From Dermacentor variabilis (taxonomy: Eukaryota; Arthropoda; Arachnida; Ixodida; Ixodidae), in the NCBI RefSeq assembly GCF_050947875.1, contig NC_134568.1:253465267-253529266 (forward strand): a stretch of 64,000 bases of DNA, in the 5' to 3' direction. A program made the translations under genes and the position numbers. The notes beneath the pieces are model-generated. The model saw only the letters and a program-made list of their open reading frames with translations, was not told where the DNA came from and did no database searches. Below are positions 24,301-32,989 of the stretch, in pieces; the first letter of the stretch is position 1; every line of letters begins with the position of its first letter.

Positions 24301-27300
24301 TCGTCAATTTGTATCTGCAAAAGCAGCTTTTGAGGCTTGCAAAGTGCACAGCGTGCGATAGTGGCAACGTTGAGTTTAAGAAAGGCGAGCGAGAATATGG
24401 CCTCGCTATGAAACTTACGCTCTCATGTTCCAACTGCGGAGACATCGCGTGGAGCTCGCCGCGCGTAAGCGCCGATCAGACGGTGAACCCGTTCGTTGTA
24501 AATATTTTGGCAGCGCATGCGATGCAGTGCACTGGGAACCAGCAGACAGCACTTAATGATATTTTTTTGGTGGTGGAACATTTCCAACCGCGGTCTCCAC
24601 TACAAGACATGGCAGAACTATGTGAAAAAGAAATTGACCCCTGCAGCAATTTATGCGGCCGAAGAAGTGATGACCGAAAGTGCACAGTCAGTTCAGCAAC
24701 TATACAGTGTGCTGAACTTGGGAAACGCTAACAACATCACTGTATCTTTTGATGGTTTGTGGATGACACGTGGACACTCATCCCATATAGGGGTAGGTGC
24801 AGTTGGCGAACTTTTCTCGGTGCTAGTGCTGGACTATGTTGTTTTAAGCAATTTTTGTGCTGGCTGCGAGCGGGGACCAAAGAAGGATGACCCAATGTAG
24901 ACAGCTTGGAGGGCTAGCCATTTATGCCAGAAGAACACGGACAAGAAGGCTGGAGAAATGAAGGTGCAAGCTGGCCTTCTACATTTCGAGAGGTCCCTCA
25001 TGAAAAATGGCCTTCACTACACGACAGTGCTATCTGATGGCGACAGCCGCACTTGCTTTGCAAGAGGCTGATTTCATGGTTACATAAAAATTGAAAAAGA
25101 AGATTGTGTTAACCATGTGCAAAAGCGTATGGGCACAGCCCTGCACAACTTGATCATGAAACACAAGGGGACAGAGAAGCTTGGTGGCAGAGAAAGGCTC
25201 ATGAATGACCTCACAACAAAGTTGAGTTCTTACTATGGTTGGGCGCTTAAATCGCACAAAGGAGATGTAGAGGCAACTCGCAAGGCTGTGATGGCGACAT
25301 ATTACCACATTACTTCTAATGATAAAGTTGCTAATCACAGTCTGCGCCCAACAGACCCAGGTTCTTGGTGCTGGCAGAATGCAGCAGCAGCCAGAGGTGA
25401 GCCTACTCCCATATACCGGTATAACTTGCCACCTCGTGTGCAAAGCATTGCTTCCAATTTATGAGCGCCTCTCGGAAAGGAAGCTTCTTGAGCGGTGCCA
25501 GAGAGGTAAAACTTGGAACAATGAGAGTTTACATTCCATGATCTGGCCACTTGCACCAAAGCAATGCCATGCATCATTATTTACTGTAGAAGCTGCTGTG
25601 GCAGAGGCAGTGTTGCGATTCAACGCAGGCAACAGGAGGACATCAGCAGCAATCCTGAACAAGCTCAGCCTGAATCGCAGCCCAATGAGCAACAAATGGA
25701 TGGCTGAGAAGGACAAACGCAGAGAAAAAGAATGTGCTCGGAGTCATTCCTTGGCCGACGGTGTTCAAGGGGCACTGAAGAGACGACATTTAAACAGCAG
25801 CAGGCAATTAGACTACATTCCTGGTGGTTATTAGGAATGTATGTGTGTAAATATGCGAAAAATATCTGTTAATTTTCATTAAATATTGTGCTGTTTGTTT
25901 TTTGCATTTTTATCAAAACACAAATTTTTGGCTCCATGCAATATTGACGCCTTGATATCTCAACACCTATAACAGTTAGAACTGAAATTATTTTTGTAGA
26001 ATGAAGTCTAATGTGGGGGGGGGGGGGTACTCTATGAAAGATAGCAAGCGGATTTCTTACCTTTCATTTCAGAAATTATTTTGGTACATTTTGTGCCACA
26101 TGGTTGCCACATTTTGTGGGCTTACATTCAATGGGCTGTAAAGTATCTATTAATGGTCACATCAAAAAAGTGTTTGCTATACTTCAATCCTTACTCCTTA
26201 TGCTATCTAACCACGCCTTAGAAATAATTTTTATTGTGTCATTTAATTTTAATTGAGGCCACAAACAATGGGAATGAAATGTTAATTACTTTTAAGAACT
26301 AATTGAGCTAAATTGAACTAATTGAAAAACAAAGTACATATTTGAAATCGGTGCAAAAATATCAATAAGACGGATGAGTTTGATTAGTATGGATGGGAAA
26401 ATAAAGAAGATTACTTATATAGCAGTGTCCCCCCTTTAAATAATGTCCAAAGACGCTGCACATCATTGTCCTGTGGTATCGTGTCAAGAGATATCTCTAG
26501 ATGATCGAGGATTGGTGTGACATCTGCCCTTCGAAAATTTAGCACATGCGTATTACAGTGTTTGGCAAAACCCTTATCGTCTATCCTAAGGGTGGCTGCT
26601 ATGGCTTTATGGTCCAATATTCCATTTTCTACATCAATTTGGCAATCAAAGCTGTCATCCGATAAAAATACCAGATCAAGTATCGAGTGGCATTGGCCCT
26701 GTATTCGCGTTGGTTCATTTACCACTTGAATTAGACTATGTTTTGCCATTATTTCCAACATACAGTCCCTGTGTAGTCTATCGACAGTACTTGATATGCG
26801 TGCGTTCCAATCAACACCAGGCAGGTTAAGATCGCCCATTAGTATTAACCTACTACGTCTGTTAGTTATGCTTACAATGTAATCATCAAGCTTCTGGACA
26901 AACCCTGAGGAACTGCCAGGGGCACAAGAAATAACACCAATCATTAAAATGAATCTATCCATGAATAATTTGCACCAATTGCTCTCGTGATCCTCAATGA
27001 CGGGAAGTAGTTCATACTTGATTGTGTTCTTGATTAACAAGGCCACCGCCCCTTGTTGTCCTGTCATTACGTATGACATGAAAAGAATTGGGGAAAACTT
27101 CATTTTTAATGTCGCGTTGTAACCACGTCTCCGTGATGCCAACCATGTGAGGGTCATGTATTAAAGTTAGGAATTCGAATGGTTCGTGCTTATTAACAAT
27201 GCTTCATGCATTTATATTTAGTAGCCTTATTTCTTGGGGCTTCTGTGGTCACGAATACTCATGTGGCCCAGATTGGCTGTTAGTGCGTGCTTCGGCCTGT

Positions 27301-30300
27301 CTGTTTGCCATCAAGTCCCATGTATACGCAACGTCGCCGATAAATAGTTTGTCATGCATGAGTTTTACCCTTGCGCCACACTGCCGATCAGGCTGCACTG
27401 AACGCCAAAGTAGCCTTCATTTTTGCACTGTTTCTTTTGAGTAGTCATCAGAGAGTGTTATCTTCGTATCCTCAAGTTTTTCGCAGTTCTTAAAGATGGC
27501 CATTTTCTCACTGTAGTTATATAGCTTCAGGATAATGGGTCTGTCTCGGTTTGCCTTCTTTTAGCCGAGCATTAATCCTTTCCACTTAAGGACTCTGCCA
27601 CACTAAGGCGGTCACCAAACACACCCTTAATTACTTTGTCTTCTATGTCTTTGTGCGTCTCATTTGGGCGCTCCGGTAGACCAAGAACCATAATATTGTT
27701 GCGTCTAGCTATATCCTCTAAGTCATTAATTCTTTGCTGCTGTAATCTGATAGTGCACTCAAGATCACGCACATTGCGTTCAAGTGCAAGTAGCTTAGTG
27801 CATGACTGCGCCACCGTGTCCCAGTTTTTCCTTGAAACGTGCAAGTCTATCTCCATCAATGCCTGCTTGTCCAACATAAGTTGAAGCATATCCTCAATTG
27901 AGGGGCCAGGATCTCTATATCTCGCTGCCACCAAAAATTGCAAGCAACACCACAACGTGCACAAAATTTCAGAGCATTTCATTGGGAGCCACAGCACAAT
28001 TAGACAAAGATGATTAGAACGGAAAACATAAACAGGAGAATAGTAACCAACCTGCAAAGCAAGCCAGCAATGTCTTAGCGACATGGTCGCTTCGGTGCTG
28101 CCGCTCCTACTGAAGAGAAACGGACGCAGGGAAGGCTTTATGCACTCCGGGAACCCCCGTAGACGTGCCTCCAATTGGTGGGCTCCAGTTGTCGGCCCAT
28201 GTGACTTCATCAGAAGCAATCGGTGATGATGATTCCAAAACATAACACGTGCTGCCTGTAGTGCTTGACACTGCACTTGTTGTGAACTTACTATGCTCAT
28301 GTAATACATATTTTGAACCTGTAAAAAAAAAAATTGCTATCCAGATGTGCAATTAAAAAAAAAAGTCATTTTCTGAACTCTGGATTTTTTGCTGGCACTT
28401 GAAAAGCGCGGTGAAGCAACTACTGTGAACAGTGCACCTGTGGAATTCAAAAAAGACGCTAGTATAGGCAAACACTGGATCAATCTAGATTGTTTGACTA
28501 GCCTTCTAGAAGCCTTGCAAGGTTTGTTGTACATATGCCAGGAGATGGACTTAGTTGCAGAGAATATTGCAACTGAAAGGGTTGCAAAGTGAATCGGCAT
28601 TTTAAGCTGCCCACAACAAAAAAATTGTCTTGTGTAGTTGTACAGGTGATCTCTGAGGTCATGCTCTTGTCGGTCGCTACAGTCACCGAGATAGAGGCTT
28701 AACCAGAGAGGATGCCATACTCCTTCCTGTAAAATATGCTGACAGAATGGTGTGAATGATAGAGTTAGTGAGTTCTGTAGGAAAATTTGTGAGTGCATTT
28801 TCTGTCTGGTTGAAATGCAACTTTTACTCTAGTCTAACGTGCCCATCGTGTCTTTCATTGGTAGTAATGTGAAATGCAATACCTTTCTTTGATTGTTCCC
28901 TTACCTGATTTTCATGATAAGATATAGAATCAGCAATTTGTTCTCACTTGATAAAAGAAACTCTGAGGCTGCTGGAGGTGCAGTTTGGACGTCAGCTATT
29001 GGTGGTGTCCAAAAATTACAAACTCCTGGCACCTACACTGCAGCAAAACATAGCTTTCAATGTTGGGAGGTGGGATTTGGAAACCACAGATTGCAGTTTT
29101 GGTTTTGTACACAATTCTAATGTGCTAGTCATATTTTAGTGAATCATTTGAAAAAAGGTGCATTAGAATTGAGTAAATACAGTAATTGACTGTTTCAGTA
29201 TCAGTATTCGACTCCAGTTTATCAGTTATAAATGGGACGTGTTGCATCATGGGAGCAGGTATTGTATATTCTATGGTGGCCACCAGTCCTGTTATACATT
29301 TATGCAATTTAGTCATTTGTTAAGACTACGTTCTCTTTAAAATTTCCACTTTGGACTCCTTGGAACACTAATGTATAACTTTAGCTTGACTTAATGTTTG
29401 CTGTTAGCTTCCCTTCAAGGAGCTTACATCATCAATGGCCAGGTGATACATTTGTGAGTTCGTCTGTCAGTCTGACCATAAAGATTATGTTGCAGAACAC
29501 ATCCATTGGAGGGTCCTATTATTTTACTATTTTAAAGGGCATGAGATCTTCAGTGTACTCTTGTAATGAAGTTAGTAATACAGTTGACTTCCTATAGTTC
29601 AGCCCTGAATTGCTGAAAATTCTGGTTAATTCGAATAAGCCTGTAAATTTTTGCTTGCCAGGAATTTTTCGTAACATATTTTGGAGCCATTTAGTTCAAA
29701 CACTTTCTGTTTAACTTGTGTTGAAAAACAACTGATGTGATATCCAGGAAGCATGAATAATCATAATGGGCCCATGTTTGATATTCAGGCTCCATGATCT
29801 CTTTTCACTCTTCATCATTTGCTTTGCAAATCTCAATTCTTGCTGGTGAAAAAATGATACAAAAGACAAATGGAAATTTAAAAAATGGGGGAAAATGCAG
29901 CCTGATGTTGTGCATCTGGTGTGGTTGCATGGCTGCTCGAACATTACAGGCTATGTAATTCACACTTCTGGTAATTCAGACATCCATAGTCCCCAGGGCT
30001 TTACATGAATTAATAGAAATCTACCATACTTAAGATTAGAAATTTAACGGACAAGCAAACTTCCTACCACTGTGGTTAGGCATGACTAAGTCATGAAAGA
30101 GCTTGAGGATCAAAAGAGGGAACAATCTTAGTGAATCATAAGTGTGCACATTGCCCTTTTGAAGAGAATGGCAGATTGCTGCTGTGACATTTATTGTGCC
30201 AAGAGTAGAAATGTTGTTGAGGGCTGCAGTGCGTTAATTATGCATAGTCTACAAGTTAGTGCACCTGTGGGAATGCAGCAGTGCTGATGTATTCTAAATA

Positions 30301-31149
30301 TTGAACAGTGAGTGGACTCGCACTGATGCTGCACTGCGAAAATGATAGATTTTGAGCCGTGTTGCTGATGTACAAAGAAGTCAAAGTTAAAAACAATTGT
30401 GTAAGGCTTACCCATGTGCCATGTGCTTACCCAGCAGGCATTTCTTAGGTGCACTACAACAAAAGAGGCAAAATATTTCGTTGCGAGAGCCTTTGGAACG
30501 TAAACCATTTTTAAACTGAAGCTGGTTTGAACAGAAACCAGCTCTCATCAGTGCTTAGTCACAGCATGTCCTCATGTCTAAGAAGTGGTGGTTTTGTGAA
30601 TTTTACGCTTAAGCAACCATGGAACCTGTGTGTTTTGCATCTTGACATTGATTTCATACATGGCTTTTTCACCATGCCTTACTTCTCAGAGTATGAATTT
30701 AGCCTGGAAAGTGATAAAGGTCATGGGTGCCTACCTTTCAAAAGTTCATGGCTACTCGCCTTCAGGATAAATGTGAAGGTGTGTCCAAAACAACCTGTTA
30801 GGGCAGCTGTTAATGGGGTATGGTGCCGTGTTGAGTTGGTTAAAATATGCATAGCAACTTGATGGTGCTTTTATTGCCGATTTGATTTAGTGGAAGTTTC
30901 GTTCAAGCTGCTCCTTATAATGGGGTTTGTTTCTTGCCATGTAGCACTATGGGCATCCACTACATGGTGCTCAAGGGCCCATTTGGAGACCTCAAGGTGA
31001 ATCCGCGCCTCTACCAGCATGAATTTACAGAAGCTGCCATGGAGAGCCCGTATCAACCACTGCCGTTGCTGGACTCCGCCGAATGTAACAAACTGCTTGC
31101 TGCCAAAGCCTTCAACTTTCGCCTCATCATGTTTCATGTGACCAAGTGA
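7673..31149 (+). CDS. CYHR1: Cysteine and histidine-rich protein 1 (CYHR1/ZTRAF1), five exons, 350 aa
   Basis: Join 7673-7882, 10270-10508, 14383-14594, 20423-20609 and 30945-31149: 1053 nt, 350 codons plus TGA, with GT-AG at all four introns. A RING-like zinc centre spans exons 1-2 (Cys57, Cys60, Cys71, His75, Cys78, Cys81, Cys98, Cys101). A TRAF-type zinc-finger region follows (Cys127, Cys130, His142, Cys147, Cys154, Cys161, His173, Cys177). The C-terminal third (about 220-350) matches the conserved CYHR1 tail, including [19 protein letters not shown] and CNKLLAAK. The N-terminal 50 residues are acidic and low-complexity. The start has a good context (AAAATGG). Family members are poorly characterised; the fold suggests a RING/TRAF adaptor or ubiquitin ligase, and mouse CYHR1 is reported to bind galectin-3. 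I see no lesion. The gene spans 23.5 kb because its introns are filled with transposons. Confidence 0.93.
7883..10269 (+). other. CYHR1 intron 1 (2.4 kb)
   Basis: GT donor at 7883; AG acceptor at 10268-10269. I see no second gene, RNA or recognisable transposon inside. A 108-codon frame at 8442-8768 has no motif. Confidence 0.85.
10270..10508 (+). CDS. CYHR1: CYHR1 exon 2
   Basis: Begins TGC ACC AAC GGC CAC after TTTTGCAG and ends GAA GAG CG|GTGCGT (phase 2). It supplies the rest of the RING-like domain ([11 protein letters not shown] and CPNCR) and the first half of the TRAF-type finger. Confidence 0.93.
11198..11262. repeat. AT dinucleotide microsatellite
   Basis: AT dinucleotide tract of about 65 bases, abutting the dispersed repeat at 11263. 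Confidence 0.95.
11263..11425 (+). repeat. Dispersed tick-type repeat (unclassified, SINE-like)
   Basis: Contains TTACATGCCAAAACCATGA, GGACTCCGGATTAATTTTGA and CCACCTAGGGTTCTTTAAAG, ending near AAATGCGGCGGC. I recognise this block order from memory as an abundant interspersed repeat of tick genomes. It is single-copy in this window, so that recognition is not tested here. The direct junction with the AT tract suggests the tract arose from the element's tail. Confidence 0.45.
12622..12715. repeat. G-rich low-complexity tract
   Basis: Runs of G up to about 14 bases, then several GGGGGG blocks through 12690. It could form quadruplex DNA on the plus strand. No coding signal. Confidence 0.7.
14383..14594 (+). 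CDS. CYHR1: CYHR1 exon 3
   Basis: Follows GAATGCAG; its first base completes an Arg codon split from exon 2. It ends AAT G|GTACTG (phase 1). It encodes the second half of the TRAF-type finger ([20 protein letters not shown]) and the helix ending [10 protein letters not shown]. Confidence 0.93.
15276..15341. repeat. AT dinucleotide microsatellite
   Basis: AT dinucleotide tract of about 66 bases in CYHR1 intron 3. Confidence 0.95.
15619..15900 (+). mobile_element. tRNA-derived SINE, copy 1 of a tandem dimer (Ruka-like)
   Basis: The tRNA-like head has an A box TGGTTAGCTCAGATGG (15645-15660) and a B box GGTTCGAGTCC (15694-15704). A seven-base loop CCGGAAA on a five-pair stem would give a Ser-type GGA anticodon, but position 33 is C and not U. 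The tail includes GAGGAACCTGTATGGGTTTCC and CTCTCCACCTTGCGGGTTTCC. It resembles Ruka, a SINE described from ixodid ticks; the name is from memory. The A and B boxes imply polymerase III transcription. It is not a tRNA gene because the tail continues and no clean acceptor end is present. Confidence 0.75.
15901..16105 (+). mobile_element. tRNA-derived SINE, copy 2 of a tandem dimer
   Basis: Starts CTTCGCCCTACCATC exactly 282 bases after the same block in copy 1. A box 15928-15943, B box 15977-15987. The tail stops near GACTTTTCCTTTATGAAC, before the CTCTCCACCTTGCGG block present in copy 1, so this copy is 3'-shorter. Confidence 0.75.
17666..19525 (+). mobile_element. Tigger/pogo-like DNA transposon, internally deleted
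   Basis: The left end is TA then CAGTCGGAACCCACTAAAAC. The right end, read inward on the minus strand, is CAGTCAAACCCACTTATAAC. These are imperfect terminal inverted repeats, and both inner ends carry GGTTATAACAATG. Inside, an ATG at 18223 begins [22 protein letters not shown], like a Tigger transposase N-terminus. Without the DDE catalytic region it moves to an acidic stretch ([19 protein letters not shown]) typical of the C-terminus. It therefore appears to be a non-autonomous deletion derivative. The right-hand TA is offset by one base, so the TSD is imperfect. Confidence 0.55.
20423..20609 (+). CDS. CYHR1: CYHR1 exon 4
   Basis: Follows TTTTTTCCAG. Its first two bases complete an Asp codon begun in exon 3, giving [13 protein letters not shown]. 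It ends TCA AC|GTAAGT (phase 2). It encodes [15 protein letters not shown] and the [11 protein letters not shown] segment conserved in CYHR1. Confidence 0.93.
20700..20860. repeat. Degenerate CACTCA-rich minisatellite-like stretch
   Basis: Repeated variants of ACTCACTCATACTT, ACACTCAGTCAC and CACTCATACC separated by unrelated bases. The period is irregular, so this is an old or imperfect simple repeat. Confidence 0.4.
21140..22027. mobile_element. Possible DNA-transposon remnant
   Basis: ATTCGAATGACATTTGG near 21146 and TTCGAATGACATTAAAACG near 21990 carry related end-like motifs, followed on the right by TCCGGTGTGACAGGGGTATTA. No coding remnant is visible between them. The boundaries and the family are uncertain. 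Confidence 0.3.
22464..23520 (-). pseudogene. CR1-like LINE, reverse transcriptase C-terminal part and 3' UTR
   Basis: On the minus strand from 23520 the sequence reads through a reverse transcriptase segment ([28 protein letters not shown]). After an inverted duplication at 23141-23254 it continues through [26 protein letters not shown] and the terminal [11 protein letters not shown] region. The 3' UTR contains CCCGAAAAGGGCTCACAGTA near 22500. The catalytic FADD box is altered to FED, consistent with loss of one codon, so the copy is dead. Residue patterns suggest a CR1-like element. It is probably the same insertion as 26411-28150. Confidence 0.7.
23141..23254. repeat. Near-perfect inverted repeat inside the LINE
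   Basis: Arms 23141-23183 and 23212-23254 match at 41 of 43 positions around a 28-base spacer. On the plus strand the right arm plus spacer encodes [19 protein letters not shown], whereas the LINE on both sides reads on the minus strand. A short coding segment has been copied in inverted orientation. Confidence 0.9.
23889..25834 (+). pseudogene. Mutator-like transposase-domain pseudogene
   Basis: Three collinear open segments in changing frames give one long protein-like sequence. An N-terminal basic region is followed by a Cys-rich CTACDSGN...LSCSNCGD motif. Next come [21 protein letters not shown] and [11 protein letters not shown] (likely catalytic acidic residues), HVQKRMGT, and [21 protein letters not shown] recognise the arthropod Mutator-like transposase-domain family. 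Lesions are a frameshift near the T-run at about 24561-24600, in-frame TAG at 24898-24900, TGA at 25069-25071 and a frameshift at about 25440-25465. A typical protein would be around 600 residues. It lies antisense inside the LINE pieces of CYHR1 intron 4. Terminal inverted repeats were not identified. Confidence 0.7.
26411..28150 (-). pseudogene. CR1-like LINE, ORF1 remnant and endonuclease domain
   Basis: Read on the minus strand, an ORF1-type coiled-coil segment (27572 to about 28000; [20 protein letters not shown]) is followed by a degraded link. The endonuclease-domain start (RLLNIN.. and [12 protein letters not shown]) comes next. An open stretch at 26411-27157 carries [21 protein letters not shown]-like [10 protein letters not shown] and [11 protein letters not shown], the usual endonuclease landmarks. 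The frame is broken by stops before 27157 and ends at 26411, where the reverse transcriptase should follow. That missing part appears 2.9 kb away at 22464-23520. Confidence 0.7.
30945..31149 (+). CDS. CYHR1: CYHR1 exon 5 (terminal)
   Basis: Follows CCATGTAG; its first base completes a Thr codon. It encodes [39 protein letters not shown] and stops at TGA 31147-31149. The C-terminus aligns in length with known CYHR1 proteins. Confidence 0.93.
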
Positions 31150-32265
31150 AACTGCCTCCAGTCATCCAGATTTCAAGCACATTGTATATTTGACTTCTGT
31201 CCTTCCTGAAGATCTGTATCAAATCCCATGTGCCACAGATTACTTCTCCCTGGTTGCTTAATTTAGAACCATTCCCCAATCCCTTGTGTCACACAAATAT
31301 ATCCACTTTCCTGTCTGTTGTGCTTTTCTCATCTCTGTGGTCTTTTGATGACAAATCACAATGACAAATTGTGCACACCTGCAAGATAGTCGCAATGGCA
31401 TGTCGGGGTTCGGTCAGGATATACCCATGCCGAGAAGAAAGCTGCACTGGTGTGTGCAGTGTAAACTTCTATGTTGATGTTCAACTTACATTAATTCAGG
31501 CTTTAGGTTGTTGGGCACACCTTGACGCAGGTGCCACAAAAGCATCTATAATGAAAAAAACTTGCTTTGCTGAATGCAAGTGGAACAGACAAAACTCGCT
31601 GTAAAGTTCTTTATGGTGCTGGTTTTCAACTTTACATGCACATTGGAACAACCATTTCAAGAATGGTGTTTATGAAGTATCAGAGTTGATGCACAATACC
31701 GTCATTGCACATCACAGCCTTATACGCTAATGCATCATACTGCACTGGACAAATGTTCACACAGCCACCACCGTCGAGACCAATATACCAAATTTGTGAC
31801 GAGTCTCGCAACACTACTGCCGCAAAGGGTGCTGGTAGTAGCAGGGCTGAAGGGTTACGGTAAGAGGCATTTTTTTTTTTAAACCCCATGACAAACTGGT
31901 TTAGCCCTCTAGCATCTACAATGGTATTTTCAGTATTCCCCTCAAAGCTGCCTTGAGCCAAAGTACAGTGCAAAAGTGGTGAGGACTAGGTGTTGGGCCA
32001 GCAGGGCTCGTGTACATGCACTTTGAACACCGCAAGATCAGTCTTTTGACCATTGCTACACTGAATACTTGCATGTATGAGCAACCTTGTTGATATGCAA
32101 GTCTATTGCCCTGGGCACTGTACTCCCAACATTAGCAGCTGCTGTCAGTTAAGCTTTGTTTGCAATGCACAGGCATAACAGAGGCATAGTTGCTTTTATA
32201 GAGCTTGCAAACTGATGAATACATTGCTGCACTAACATGAGCTTTGTCTCATTTTCCCTTAATTA

Positions 32266-32296
32266 CGTCTCTCTACCTTGTGGGTTTCCGGAGAAG
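32266..32296 (+). repeat. Orphan SINE-tail fragment
   Basis: AATTACGTCTCTCTACCTTG followed by TGGGTTTCCGGAGAAGTA matches the tail block of the SINE at about 15826-15860 (AATTACTTCTCTCCACCTTG). No tRNA-like head is present here. Confidence 0.5.
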
Positions 32297-32303
32297 TATG
32301 ACA

Positions 32304-32384
32304 GGAAAATAAAGACTAGTAAAAATGATGGGGTGCGTGCTCGACCTATCGTTTCTTGCTAGTCTTTCCATGTCTTTATTTTCC
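32304..32384. terminator. Imperfect hairpin with AATAAA on both strands (putative shared polyadenylation region)
   Basis: GGAAAATAAAGACTAG begins at 32304. Its imperfect inverse, CTAGTCTTTCCATGTCTTTATTTTCC, ends at 32384, with about 10 extra bases in the second arm. AATAAA occurs on the plus strand at 32308-32313 and on the minus strand at 32375-32380. It lies between convergent CYHR1 and PIKfyve, and I saw no other canonical hexamer in the expected orientation in their downstream flanks. Use as poly(A) signals is inferred. Confidence 0.45.
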
Positions 32385-32989
32385 AGTTAGTGCAATAATG
32401 TATTCATTAGGGCTCAACCAACTCTCACAACAAGTTCTCAACTTGTGAACTGAATTGTCTCTAGGTTGCTGGAGTGATGGCGGGTTTCACACAGCTTGTT
32501 GCTGAGCATGGTCCACTTGCACAGCTATCTCAAACCCACACTTTGCAGCGCACCTTTTGATGACTTGAGCAAATGCAGTTGTATTTATACTGTATTCTAG
32601 ACAAAGTTGTAGCGAAGCATCATCTGAAAAGTATGTGTTTACCATCGTTGAAGACTAGAAAACTCTCCATTATGCAGTTTTAATTCACGTATATTGTCAA
32701 ACAAAAGTGGAGTACACAGCACTGGATTTTGGTTCGTATTTAAGCTTTTGCTGCTAGAATGCTGCCATTTATACAATGAAAGCTCGCAGACATCCAGTAC
32801 AATGTTGAATGAAGGTTGCATAATATTCGTTTTAGGCTACAAGCAATCCAGAAAGAAAAGCTCCTTTGCCCAGGAAAAGGTTCTATCACAGTAGCATACA
32901 AGTTAATCACAGTACTTTAAAGTCAACAATGAATAGCACATTTCACAATAGAAAGCAGAACTTGCTTTGATGTCAAGATGCACAGCACA

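Larger units (their letters stand above)
20610..30944 (+). other. CYHR1 intron 4 (10.3 kb)
   Basis: GT donor at 20610; AG acceptor at 30943-30944. It carries a degenerate CACTCA-rich stretch (20700-20860), C- and G-homopolymer runs at about 21054 and 21331, a possible DNA-transposon remnant (21140-22027), a LINE in two minus-strand pieces (22464-23520 and 26411-28150) and a plus-strand Mutator-like pseudogene between them. From 28310 to 30944 I recognise no gene. Near 29580-30040 a TACAGTTGACTTCC start and AATTCGAA-type motifs suggest another old Tc1/mariner-type fragment. Confidence 0.85.
31150..32989. other. Tail-to-tail intergenic region / 3' UTRs of CYHR1 and PIKfyve
   Basis: No coding feature. 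It contains a T-run of about 12 at 31869-31880, a SINE-tail fragment (about 32266-32296) and a hairpin with both polyadenylation hexamers (32304-32384). A weaker ATTAAA for PIKfyve lies on the minus strand near 32680. The 3' UTR extents are not determined. Confidence 0.6.

Noticed and set aside
24517..24900. Independent short genes in the Mutator-like region
   Set aside because: The pieces are collinear parts of one broken transposase, not separate genes.
28337..28798. 153-codon minus-strand gene
   Set aside because: No conserved motif; borders a LINE 5' region in an intron and ends in a poly-Lys/Phe low-complexity stretch.
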